Assembly (NCBI RefSeq): GCF_001434915.1
Contig: NZ_AZEF01000032.1
Span: 88,701-152,700 of the forward strand
Origin: Liquorilactobacillus capillatus DSM 19910
GTDB lineage: Bacteria; Bacillota; Bacilli; Lactobacillales; Lactobacillaceae
Direction of reading: 5' to 3'
Length of the DNA stretch: 64,000 nt
Shown here in pieces: positions 45,616 through 53,944 of the stretch. Under the pieces are notes generated by a model. The model was not told the DNA's origin. It saw nothing but the letters and a program-made list of their open reading frames with translations, and made no database searches. The stretch's first letter is position 1, and every line of letters begins with the position of its first letter. The position numbers and the translations under genes were made by a program.

Positions 45616-46449
45616 ATGAGAAGATGGATGTGGCTTATTGCAGCATTTATAATAGCTATTATTTTTATTGGTTATGGATATACTAAGCATATAGAAACAG
45701 CACAGTATTACCGGAGTTCTTTTAGACAAGGTGAAAAAGCAATCAAGTCAGCAAAATATGCAGCTGCAGAAAATCATTTTCGTAATGCTCAGAAGAAAAA
45801 GGCGAATAACGATATATCTAGCGTGTATGTTAAACAAATTCAGAAATATCGAAGTGGGTTAACAGCTGTTGAAAAAGAAAACTATGAACAAGCAAGAAAA
45901 ATATTTAATGAAGTTGCCAATAGTGAAAAGGGCTCGCCAATATTAGTCCGTCGTGCTTCTGCCAAAGAAACTGAACTTGAAGAAGTAACTCGTGAGCTGG
46001 TTATTTTCCAAAAAAGCTATAAGCGGGCACGTGTTTTATCCAGTAATTACGAATATACTGCTTCAAATATGAAATTAGCCATTATCTTAGGTTATGGAAA
46101 TATTAAAAAGCCATATTACCGCAGCCTTTATAAAAAAGCCTTGAAGTTGGAAGCCTATAATAATCGCGTTCTGGCCGGTTTAGGTTATCGGACGAATTCA
46201 GCTTCCAGTAGTTCTAGTTATGCTAAGCCAATTTTACCAACTGAAGGACCGCCGGTAGTTGGACAGGGGCCCGATGAACAAGATAATGCTAAACCAATTA
46301 CTAAAGATCAAATCAAAAAAGCCCGACGTGATATTGCCAGTCAAGGGATCGATGCTTCAGCGTTTAAAGACCAAGACGTTAAAGAGGTTATTCAACGGGC
46401 GCGCAATAAACAGATGACAGTTAAAGAAGTTGCCCGTGAGTTTAGATAG
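45616..46449 (+). CDS. Membrane-anchored protein with TPR-like helices, function unknown
   Basis: A 277-residue protein with an N-terminal membrane helix (MWLIAAFIIAIIFIGYGY), a helical region of three or four TPR-like hairpins (GEKAIKSAKYAAAENHFRNA, AVEKENYEQARKIFNEVANS), a Ser/Pro-rich linker (residues 207-235) and a basic helical C-terminus. No family with known role is recognised. The start at 45616 follows GAGGGGGTG and agrees with the promoter; the frame extends 33 codons upstream through that promoter. Confidence 0.65.
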   Translation: MRRWMWLIAAFIIAIIFIGYGYTKHIETAQYYRSSFRQGEKAIKSAKYAAAENHFRNAQKKKANNDISSVYVKQIQKYRSGLTAVEKENYEQARKIFNEVANSEKGSPILVRRASAKETELEEVTRELVIFQKSYKRARVLSSNYEYTASNMKLAIILGYGNIKKPYYRSLYKKALKLEAYNNRVLAGLGYRTNSASSSSSYAKPILPTEGPPVVGQGPDEQDNAKPITKDQIKKARRDIASQGIDASAFKDQDVKEVIQRARNKQMTVKEVAREFR

Positions 46450-46473
46450 ATATCGATATTAGAATAAAGTAAA

Positions 46474-46524
46474 AAAAGCACAGGATGATTAGGTTAAAGG
46501 CAAACTAATCATCTGTGCTTTTTG
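46474..46524. terminator. Bidirectional terminator
   Basis: AAAAAGCACAGGATGATTAG and CTAATCATCTGTGCTTTTT form a long stem (one bulge), with T-runs on both strands, between convergent genes. Confidence 0.85.
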
Positions 46525-46534
46525 TTGTATTGGC

Positions 46535-47131
46535 TTAAGAAAATTCCTGATTGAATGCCAGTAACGTCGTTGTTTCAGGTGTCAGTTCAATCTTGGTGAC
46601 ACCAGCGTTAGACGGTTCATTTAGGTTAACAAGATTCTGGATCCCTAAAACGGCATTGAGCATAAGTTTAATAGTGAAACCATGGCTGACGATCAGAATT
46701 TTTTCGTCACCATGCTTATTAGCTAATTCTTTGAAGAGATCTTCTAAGCGTGCGGTTACTGCCGCAAAGCTTTCCCCGTGTGAGACTTTATCTGAACCGG
46801 GTAAAAGGTTATGCTGGCTGTTAAAGAATTGCTGGTATTTTTGGTGAATATCTTTCTCGAGCTGACCGTCCCAATCGCCGTAATCGTATTCTTTTAGGCG
46901 CGAGTCAAAAGTCGTGGTAGTTTTAGCTGCGATGATTTGAGCTGTTTGCGCCGCACGCAGTAAGGGGCTGGCATAGACTTGATTAAAATTAAAATGTACT
47001 AAATTTTGATGGACGGCCTGGGCCTGCTGTCGCCCCTTGGCTGTTAGTGGGGTATCGATCTTGCTTCCCTGCAAGATGCCAGCTTTGTTAGCCTCACTTT
47101 GGCCATGGCGTACAATATATAACGTAGTCAT
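46535..47131 (-). CDS. Histidine phosphatase superfamily protein (phosphoglycerate-mutase-like)
   Basis: A 198-residue enzyme with the phospho-His motif LYIVRHGQSEANKAG at the N-terminus, YASPLLRAAQTAQII with the second Arg, and the late VSHGFTIK His. Many such proteins in Firmicutes are broad phosphatases rather than glycolytic mutases; substrate not assigned. Confidence 0.88.
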   Translation of the reverse strand: MTTLYIVRHGQSEANKAGILQGSKIDTPLTAKGRQQAQAVHQNLVHFNFNQVYASPLLRAAQTAQIIAAKTTTTFDSRLKEYDYGDWDGQLEKDIHQKYQQFFNSQHNLLPGSDKVSHGESFAAVTARLEDLFKELANKHGDEKILIVSHGFTIKLMLNAVLGIQNLVNLNEPSNAGVTKIELTPETTTLLAFNQEFS

Positions 47132-47298
47132 GATGTCCTCCTTGTAATATGAATAATGTGTTATTCAAAGCATATACATTTTTAGACTGAAATGCAAAGG
47201 AAGATTTTTTCCTTAACTTAGGAGTCCACCCAGCAGATGTTTTTTTAAGTAAAAAATGTTATTGTGAAAGGAAAGGTGGATGAAAAGCAGGTGTGGAT

Positions 47299-49065
47299 AT
47301 GGTGAAAGAGAATAATAATACTATTTCAAAAAAAGAACAGCGAACCCGCTTATTAGAAATTATTTCAGTTTTTAGAAAATATGACGTTCTACTCAACTTT
47401 GTCAGACAGCGTAATCCGCATAAAGTAAAAATAGCCTTTGAAGAATTAGGGGTAACTTTCATAAAAATCGGGCAGATGCTGTCGACCCGCTCTGATTTAG
47501 TATCACCTGAGTTTATTGAAGAGTTTAGGCAATTACAAGATAATGTAACGGAAGACCCTTTTCCTGTAGTTGAAAAAATAATAAAAAAGCAAACTGGCCG
47601 TTCTGTTTCCGAACTATTTAAACATTTTACAGAGAAACCGTTTGCGTCAGCTTCAATTGGACAAACGCACTTAGCAGAATTGAAAGATGGAACACGGGTC
47701 GCGGTTAAAGTCCAGCATAAAAATGTGAGAGAGATAGTTGAAACAGACCTCGTTTTATTTGAGCAAGCGTTAACTATTTTAAAATTTGCACCTGATTCAA
47801 GTGTGATTGATATCCGCAAGACCTTATTTGAAATAAAGCGAGCCTTGTTAGATGAGATAGATACGATGACGGAGGCTAAAAACGGTAGTGAATTTTATAA
47901 ATTAAATAATGGTCAAGGTATTATTCAAGTTCCACGTTTTTATCCAGATCTATCAGTCCAAGGAATGTTAGTCTCAGAATATATGCCTGGTAAAAGCATT
48001 AGAGAAAGACTTCCAAAACCACAAGAAGAAGCTAGTGAACAGATACTACAACAACAGAAAGAAGAACGGCATTTTTTAGCCCAAGCCTTAATTCAGAACT
48101 TTATAAAACAAGTTTTCACAGACCATTTTTTTCATGCAGATCCACACCCGGGAAATATTTTGTTTACCCGTTTAAAAGATACAAAAGGGCAAGCAGCAGC
48201 TGAGCCTAAGTTTAGCCATCAATTTGGTAAAACACGAGTGGCGGTAGGTAAAATAAAAGCTTTACCGCCTTACCGGTTAACATATCTTGATTTTGGAATG
48301 ATGGGACACCTGTCTGCTAGCCTTGCTGATGGTATTGCTAATGTGATTATTGCAATTAACACTAAGGATATTCGTGAAATTGGACAGGCACTGCTGATAA
48401 TCTGCGATCGTGCTGGTGTAGTTGACGAGGAAGAATTTTATGCACAACTCGGTCTCTTCTTGACACCGTACTTGCAGAGTGGACTAGGCGAAATTGATTT
48501 TCCAACCCTTCTTTTCCGCATAATTCAGTTGTGTCGGGATAATAATCTACGTATTAAATCTGAGGTAACGCTACTCGTCAAAGCCTTTGGTCTAATAGAA
48601 GGACTAGTGGTACAACTTGAACCGGATATTTCAATGGTTGATGTTGCACGACCCTTTGCACGTGAGTATCTGTGGCGCAAGTTTAATGTGCAAAACGAAA
48701 TTGAGAATAGTGTATTTAATTTTTGGCGTGCTTTTACAGCGACCCCGCAAATTCCTGTTAAAATAGGGAAGTTTCTAGATGTTCTAACACAAGGACGTGC
48801 GCAACTTAAATTCAGCTATAAGAACCAGGAATCCCTGTTGCAAAGAGTGGAAGGAATGATCAACAAATTGGTAACGGCAATCATATTAGCGGCAACAATT
48901 GTCGGTTCATCTTTACTAGTGCAGGCTGGCGCGGGGAATTCCTTTGTATATAACTTAGGGGTTGGAGGATATATTCTAACCGTTTCTGTTGTTATTTTAA
49001 TGATCGTAAATACACTTTATAAACGTTATAAAGCTTGGCGTAAGAGAAGAAGAGAACGAAAGTAA
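47299..49065 (+). CDS. ubiB: ABC1/UbiB-family atypical kinase
   Basis: A 588-residue protein of the AarF/UbiB family. The KxGQ motif appears as IKIGQMLSTR near residue 53; the A-rich loop replacing a P-loop is ASIGQTHLA near residue 115; the catalytic Lys is in VAVKVQHKNV, the HADPHPGN catalytic loop is near residue 279, and DFGMMG is the metal-binding motif. Two C-terminal membrane helices anchor it. Family members help quinone synthesis or handling; in this window menG at 13324 is a possible functional partner. GTG 47293 is an alternative start. Confidence 0.88.
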   Translation: MVKENNNTISKKEQRTRLLEIISVFRKYDVLLNFVRQRNPHKVKIAFEELGVTFIKIGQMLSTRSDLVSPEFIEEFRQLQDNVTEDPFPVVEKIIKKQTGRSVSELFKHFTEKPFASASIGQTHLAELKDGTRVAVKVQHKNVREIVETDLVLFEQALTILKFAPDSSVIDIRKTLFEIKRALLDEIDTMTEAKNGSEFYKLNNGQGIIQVPRFYPDLSVQGMLVSEYMPGKSIRERLPKPQEEASEQILQQQKEERHFLAQALIQNFIKQVFTDHFFHADPHPGNILFTRLKDTKGQAAAEPKFSHQFGKTRVAVGKIKALPPYRLTYLDFGMMGHLSASLADGIANVIIAINTKDIREIGQALLIICDRAGVVDEEEFYAQLGLFLTPYLQSGLGEIDFPTLLFRIIQLCRDNNLRIKSEVTLLVKAFGLIEGLVVQLEPDISMVDVARPFAREYLWRKFNVQNEIENSVFNFWRAFTATPQIPVKIGKFLDVLTQGRAQLKFSYKNQESLLQRVEGMINKLVTAIILAATIVGSSLLVQAGAGNSFVYNLGVGGYILTVSVVILMIVNTLYKRYKAWRKRRRERK

Positions 49066-49067
49066 GC

Positions 49068-49124
49068 AAAAAGTGTACTCCTAGTTAGAGCGCAAGAATT
49101 CAATAACTAGGAGTACACTTTTTA
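49068..49124. terminator. Strong bidirectional terminator
   Basis: AAAAAGTGTACTCCTAGTTA and TAACTAGGAGTACACTTTTT form a perfect 20-bp stem between convergent genes. Confidence 0.9.
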
Positions 49125-49140
49125 TTGCCATAAACTAAAA

Positions 49141-50511
49141 TTAGTTTCGGTGTCTTTGTGTCAGCATGAAGATCAGTGAGACAACAAATAAGAAAATAAA
49201 ACCGATAATAACTGAAACACGTGTTTCAGGATTAACAAACATAAAGCCAAGTGTCAGTAGTAAAGCCAGAATGGCAAAGTAATTACTCAATGGGTAGAGC
49301 GGTAACTTGAAAGGATGAGCAGCCATTTTAGTAGCATTCGCTTTTCTGAATTTGATCTGACTGAAAAGAATAATAAACCACGGTACCATACCAGGGAGGA
49401 CACTGGAACTGTAAACTAGCACAAAAATATTGGAACTTCCTTTGATAAAGTGTGGAAGAAGTTCATTAATGATCATCCCAAGAAAGATACCGGCAGAAAT
49501 TGCTATAACAGGTAATTTCGGCACACCATGTTTAGAAAGCTTAGTAAATTTATCTGAGAGTTCTTTTTTTAGGCCTAACGTGTATAACATTCGACTTGAG
49601 CTGAAGATCCCTGAGTTACAGCCAGACATAGCAGCGGTAACAAGCACAAAGTTAATAATGCTGGCAGCAGCTGTGATACCTACACGGGAGAATGTCTCAA
49701 CAAAAGGCGAGCCGACTTGGTCAAGCTGATTCCATGGGTAAATAGTGACGATTACGAAGATAGATCCGATGTAGAAGAGAAGGATACGTGCAACTATTGA
49801 TTTAATAGACTTAACAACCGTAACTTGCGGATCCTTAGCTTCACCAGCTGTAATACCAATAACCTCAATTCCTTGGTAAGAAGCAATAACGATCGAGAGG
49901 GCAAAGATAAAACCTTTAAATCCACCAGTGAAGAAACCGCCATGCGACCAGAGGTTAGAGAACCCTAGCGGTTGCCAATTATTTCCCAAGCCAAGTAAAA
50001 TCACCATAGCACCTAAAATCAGCATGAAAATAATGGTAATTACTTTGATTAAAGCAAACCAAAATTCGAGTTCACCATAAGCTTTTACTGAGACTAGGTT
50101 GGCAATACAGAGTGTAATGACAATTACTGAACCGGAGATCCAGCCAGGAAGACCTGGCCACCAATAATTCAAGTACTGGCCGACTGCAATGACTTCACTA
50201 ATACCAACTACGAGATATTGAAAGACATTACTCCAAGCAGTTAGATAACCAGCCAGTGGATGAATATACTCAGTCCCGTATTTGGCAAAAGATCCAGTAG
50301 AAGGATCAACGTAAAGCATCTCACCTAAGGCACGCATAACAATGTATAAGACAAGACCTGCTAAAGCGTAAGCTAATAAAACAGAGGGGCCTGTCCACTT
50401 GATAGTAGCGGAGGAACCCATGAAGAGGCCGACCCCGATTGTGCCTCCGAGTGCGATCATTTGCATTTGACGAGACGAAAGATCTCTTTTTAATTGTCCC
50501 TTGTTTTCCAT
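49141..50511 (-). CDS. Amino-acid permease of the AAT family
   Basis: A 456-residue, 12-helix APC-superfamily transporter. The N-terminus LKRDLSSRQMQMIALGGTIG and the SGCNSGIFSSSRMLYTL segment near residue 307 identify the AAT branch (LysP, GabP, YdgF and similar). Start at 50511 with AAGGAG six bases upstream; the longer frame runs into the leader. The T-box leader upstream means expression rises when one particular tRNA is uncharged; that tRNA would name the substrate, but the specifier codon could not be fixed by eye. Confidence 0.88.
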   Translation of the reverse strand: MENKGQLKRDLSSRQMQMIALGGTIGVGLFMGSSATIKWTGPSVLLAYALAGLVLYIVMRALGEMLYVDPSTGSFAKYGTEYIHPLAGYLTAWSNVFQYLVVGISEVIAVGQYLNYWWPGLPGWISGSVIVITLCIANLVSVKAYGELEFWFALIKVITIIFMLILGAMVILLGLGNNWQPLGFSNLWSHGGFFTGGFKGFIFALSIVIASYQGIEVIGITAGEAKDPQVTVVKSIKSIVARILLFYIGSIFVIVTIYPWNQLDQVGSPFVETFSRVGITAAASIINFVLVTAAMSGCNSGIFSSSRMLYTLGLKKELSDKFTKLSKHGVPKLPVIAISAGIFLGMIINELLPHFIKGSSNIFVLVYSSSVLPGMVPWFIILFSQIKFRKANATKMAAHPFKLPLYPLSNYFAILALLLTLGFMFVNPETRVSVIIGFIFLFVVSLIFMLTQRHRN

Positions 50512-50593
50512 ATTGCTCTCCTTTTTGTTACTAGATAAACAGACCGTATTTATACGAATAAGTTCTTTGTAGCGAATCAAATTAGTGCTAAAT

Positions 50594-50845
50594 AAAAAAG
50601 CGCCCCAGAATACAATTAAGTATTCTAGGGACGCTTTTAGCGCGGTACCACCCGTTTTTAATTAATAAAATTAATTACACTTTGGTTCAGAATAACGGCC
50701 ATCACCGGTAATACATTCGACTAAAAAGTTTACTCGTATCACTACTCAAGGGTAGTCTATCAAAATGCTTTTAACTGTTTACACCAACCACAGTCTCTCT
50801 GAGAAAAGCTTATTCAAATAGGTGTCCCTCTCTTTGTTTACTTGC
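50594..50845 (-). promoter_or_regulatory. T-box riboswitch leader
   Basis: Read on the minus strand: stem I with AGAGAG and the distal loop GGTTGGTG-AA, a possible specifier region GATAGACTACCC followed by TTGAGTAGTG, the T-box core GGGTGGTACCGCG (50655-50640), and a terminator formed by AGCGTCCCTAGAATAC and GTATTCTGGGGCGCT followed by six Ts. Codons with a following purine in the specifier region include ACT (Thr) and GAT (Asp); TAC (Tyr) and CTA (Leu) are other readings. It controls the AAT permease 80 bases downstream. The remaining bases to 50988 show nothing else. Confidence 0.93.
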
Positions 50846-50988
50846 TATTGTAATTTATTAATTTTAATAATGCAACCTAAAATGTTGTTTATTATTAAAA
50901 CCAATTAAGAAAATTTAGTTTATTTTAAAGTATCAAAGTGGTTAAGCCGTGTTTATTCAGTAAAAAGTTATCTGTTACTGAGTCTGAA

Positions 50989-53361
50989 TTATTTTAAATC
51001 TTTCCAAGTCCAATTCTCGACTTCCGGTAAATCAGTCCCTTCATCACGGATAAACTGATGATGTTTTTCAATGGTACTGTTCATCTCAGCAACGATTTGG
51101 GCGTACTTATCAGCATTTGGTAAACTCAAAAGAGCTGACTTGACTAAATCATAGCGGTCCATTTGGTTAAGGATACGCATATCAAATGGTGTAGTGATAT
51201 CACCATTTTCACGGTAACCATGTGTATGGAGATTGTGATTGTGACGATCGAAGAAGAGATCTCTAATCAAACCTTCATAGCCGTGGAAAGCAAAAATAAC
51301 GGGCTTTTCTTTTGTGAAATAAGCGTCGAATTCAGCGTCACTTAAACCGCGTGGGTCTAGTTTTTGGCTGCGGAGCTTTAAAAGATCGACAATATTGATA
51401 AACCGGACTTTAAGTTCAGGTGCTTTCTCATGTAAGATCGAAATAGCAGCCAGTGACTCTAAGTTAGGTTCCGTTCCAGCAGCAGCGAAGATAACGTCTG
51501 GTTCAGTATTTTGATCAGTAGAAGCCCAATCAATAATTTTAAGACCACGGTCAACTAACTCTTTAGCTTCAGCAACAGAGTAGAATTGTGGACGCGGATG
51601 CTTAGAAGAAACGATCAAGTTGATCTTCTGACGGTCATTTAAGACCTTATCAAATACGGCAAGTAGTGAATTAGCATCTGCTGGAAGATATTCACGGATA
51701 AAAGCAGGCTTTTTATCAGCTAAATGTCCTAAAATACCCGGATCCTGATGGGTATAGCCGTTATGGTCCTGTTGAAAGGCGGTTGACGTTGCCACAACGT
51801 TGAGTGATGGAATATCACTGCGCCATGATTGATCCGTTGCTTTACGCAACCACTTAAAGTGTTGTGTCAGCATTGAATCGACGACACGTAAGAAAGCTTC
51901 ATAGCTAGCGAAAAAGCCGTGGCGACCAGTTAAGACATAACCTTCAAGCCAGCCCTCAGCTTGATGTTCAGATAGTTGTGAGTCGATTACGCGACCTGCT
52001 GGTGCTAGAAATTCATCATTAGGTTCTTTGATCGTTTCAAGCCATTGACGTTTAGTCGCTTCAAAAATCGGTGCAAGTCGATTAGACATTGTCTCATCAG
52101 GGCCGAAGAGGCGGAAATTATTATTTTGGGCATTCTCAATGATAACGTCACGTAAATATTTACCTAAGACAGTCATATCTTGAGCAACGACTTTACCTCG
52201 AGTAGAATTATCAACTGCATATTTTCGATAATCTGGTAGGAGCAAATCCTTGATCAGTTTCCCAGGATTAGTATGTGGGTTAGCTGCCATTCGTTTGTCG
52301 CCCTTAGGTGTCAATTCAGCTAGTTCAGCTTTTAAACTGCCATCTTCGTTGAAGAGTTCTTCAGGATGGTAGCTCTTTAACCAGCTAACTAATGCGTCAG
52401 CATGCTGCATATCGTTTTGGTCAACTGGAATTGGGATCTGATGAGCACGGAAAGAATTTTCAATGGGCTCATTATCCCATTCTTTGGGACCAGTCCAACC
52501 CTTAGGTGCACGGAAGATGATCATTGGCCAAGTTGGCAAAGTTGCATCATTATTGCTGCGTGCATGTTGCTGAATGGCCTTGATCTCTTCGACAGCTTCA
52601 TCCATAGCTTTAGCCATTACAGGATGAACTGCAGTCGGATCATCGCCTTCGACAATAATGGGATGCCAGCCAAGGCCTTCAAAATATTTCTGCAATTCTT
52701 CATTACTTTGGCGCGAGAGAAGAGTTGGATTCGAAATTTTAAAACCATTTAAATCAAGGATAGGCAAAAGAGCACCATCGTTGATAGGGTTAATAAACTT
52801 ATTTGATAGCCACGATGTAGCTAAGGGACCAGTCTCAGCTTCACCATCACCTACGACTGGAGCAACGATCAAGTCAGGGTTATCGAAGATTGCACCAGTG
52901 GCGTGTGAAATCGAATAGCCTAACTCTCCACCTTCGTGAATTGAGCCAGGAGTTTCAGGTGCAGCATGAGAAGCAACCCCGCCTGGAAATGAGAACTGTT
53001 TGAATAATTTCTTCATTCCGCGTTCATCCTGTGTTATTTCAGGATAAATTTCTGTGTAGCTGCCATCGAGGTAAGAGTTAGAAACCATTACTTGACCGCC
53101 ATGACCAGGGCCTTCGACATAAAACATGTTCAAATCATATTTGTTGATAATACGATTTAAATGGGCATAGATGAAGTTTTGACCAGCGATCGTTCCCCAA
53201 TGACCAATTGGTTTAACTTTAACGTCATCCGCTTTAAGCGGGCGTTTTAACAATGGATTGTCCTTTAGATATAATTGACCAACTGAAATATAGTTTGCAG
53301 CACGCCAATAAGCATCAAGTTTCTTTAAATACTGTGGTGATGAATAGTCTTTCGAAGTCAT
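50989..53361 (-). CDS. xfp: Xylulose-5-phosphate/fructose-6-phosphate phosphoketolase
   Basis: A 790-residue thiamine-diphosphate enzyme cleaving xylulose 5-phosphate with phosphate into acetyl phosphate and glyceraldehyde 3-phosphate, the key step of heterolactic and pentose fermentation. Visible: [29 protein letters not shown], the thiamine-diphosphate motif [16 protein letters not shown], and [14 protein letters not shown]. The start at 53361 has AAAGGAG eight bases upstream, giving normal family length; the frame extends 76 codons further through promoter sequence. It uses the same cofactor made from the precursor carried by ykoEDC. Confidence 0.96.
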   Translation of the reverse strand: MTSKDYSSPQYLKKLDAYWRAANYISVGQLYLKDNPLLKRPLKADDVKVKPIGHWGTIAGQNFIYAHLNRIINKYDLNMFYVEGPGHGGQVMVSNSYLDGSYTEIYPEITQDERGMKKLFKQFSFPGGVASHAAPETPGSIHEGGELGYSISHATGAIFDNPDLIVAPVVGDGEAETGPLATSWLSNKFINPINDGALLPILDLNGFKISNPTLLSRQSNEELQKYFEGLGWHPIIVEGDDPTAVHPVMAKAMDEAVEEIKAIQQHARSNNDATLPTWPMIIFRAPKGWTGPKEWDNEPIENSFRAHQIPIPVDQNDMQHADALVSWLKSYHPEELFNEDGSLKAELAELTPKGDKRMAANPHTNPGKLIKDLLLPDYRKYAVDNSTRGKVVAQDMTVLGKYLRDVIIENAQNNNFRLFGPDETMSNRLAPIFEATKRQWLETIKEPNDEFLAPAGRVIDSQLSEHQAEGWLEGYVLTGRHGFFASYEAFLRVVDSMLTQHFKWLRKATDQSWRSDIPSLNVVATSTAFQQDHNGYTHQDPGILGHLADKKPAFIREYLPADANSLLAVFDKVLNDRQKINLIVSSKHPRPQFYSVAEAKELVDRGLKIIDWASTDQNTEPDVIFAAAGTEPNLESLAAISILHEKAPELKVRFINIVDLLKLRSQKLDPRGLSDAEFDAYFTKEKPVIFAFHGYEGLIRDLFFDRHNHNLHTHGYRENGDITTPFDMRILNQMDRYDLVKSALLSLPNADKYAQIVAEMNSTIEKHHQFIRDEGTDLPEVENWTWKDLK

Positions 53362-53420
53362 AAGATAAGCTCCTTTTATTAAAATCATATGGTGATAATT
53401 CAACTCATTATTCACTTTTA

Positions 53421-53448
53421 ATAATAACGAATTCACAGCTAAAGTCAA
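53421..53448 (-). promoter_or_regulatory. Promoter of the phosphoketolase gene
   Basis: On the minus strand TTGACT (53448-53443) and TATTAT (53426-53421) with a 16-base spacer, 60 bases before the ATG. Confidence 0.7.
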
Positions 53449-53556
53449 CTTTTTGAAATATTGGACCGCTCCAATTTCAATAAATACTTTTTTGCTGTAT
53501 TGGCTATGAAAAAAAATATAGCTTATAGGTAATAAAAAATAAATCTTATAAAAAGG

Positions 53557-53585
53557 TTGACTTTTATGGAATAAGGCTTTATGAT
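53557..53585 (+). promoter_or_regulatory. Promoter of the aromatic operon leader
   Basis: TTGACT (53557-53562), 17-base spacer, TATGAT (53580-53585); transcription would start near 53592, about 50 bases before the leader-peptide ATG. It is divergent from the phosphoketolase promoter. Confidence 0.7.
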
Positions 53586-53640
53586 TCAAATCAATAACTT
53601 GTTTCTAATCAAATTTTTACTTTTTTAGGAGAATTTAATT

Positions 53641-53700
53641 ATGCGAAAATTATTGGGTCAACAAACAATTGAATTTTATTATTACTGGTTTAGTTTGTAA
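53641..53700 (+). CDS. Aromatic-amino-acid leader peptide (attenuator peptide)
   Basis: A 19-codon frame with a strong ribosome site (TTAGGAG, nine bases before ATG) encoding MRKLLGQQTIEFYYYWFSL. Codons 12-17 are Phe-Tyr-Tyr-Tyr-Trp-Phe, so translation speed reports the charging of tRNAs for all three aromatic amino acids at once. It is followed by competing RNA hairpins and precedes tkt-aroE-aroF-aroB, which feed the shikimate pathway. Its composition and placement are those of a classical attenuation leader such as TrpL or PheL; the peptide itself probably has no other role. No known family was recalled for it. Confidence 0.8.
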   Translation: MRKLLGQQTIEFYYYWFSL

Positions 53701-53823
53701 TGTCTATATCACATCTGATGTGGACATTACGTTCCGCATTGGATGTGACCAGTAATTTTTGTATACTGAATATTATTGAAAGTCACATGGATGCAATTAC
53801 CAAGCACTGTGTGGCTTTTTTTT
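53681..53823 (+). promoter_or_regulatory. Transcription attenuator with competing hairpins
   Basis: Three pairings are possible. (a) ATTACTGGT (53681-53689, inside the Tyr-Tyr-Trp codons) with ACCAGTAAT (53748-53756), enclosing TAATGTC/GACATTA plus CACATC/GATGTG (53698-53729). (b) ATGTGAC (53743-53749) with GTCACAT (53782-53788), an antiterminator. (c) AGTCACA (53781-53787) with TGTGGCT (53810-53816) followed by eight Ts, a terminator. Pairings a and b exclude each other, and b excludes c. A ribosome stalled on the aromatic codons would mask the left arm of a, favour b, and let polymerase read into tkt. The model is inferred from sequence complementarity. Confidence 0.75.
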
Positions 53824-53874
53824 GAATCATCAATGGATACCCGCTCATTAGCGACTATCTCAAAAGTGGTTTAA

Positions 53875-53920
53875 AACAAAAGAAGCTCTCACGGTGCAGT
53901 CCGTGAGAGCTTCTTTTGTT
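53875..53920 (+). terminator. Perfect 20-bp hairpin just before tkt
   Basis: AACAAAAGAAGCTCTCACGG (53875-53894) and its exact complement (53901-53920) enclose a six-base loop. The right arm ends CTTCTTTTGTT and continues GTTG, an interrupted U-tract. The hairpin stops 24 bases before the tkt start, with AGGAGG between. It is a second potential stop for transcripts that pass the attenuator, or an RNA stability/processing element. Confidence 0.7.
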
Positions 53921-53944
53921 GTTGCTGGAGAATAGGAGGAATGG

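Noticed and set aside
53787-53825. A second short frame MDAITKHCVAFF ending in Phe codons in the T-run
   Set aside because: Weak ribosome site, and the Phe codons are simply the terminator T-run; probably coincidence, though it overlaps the attenuator.
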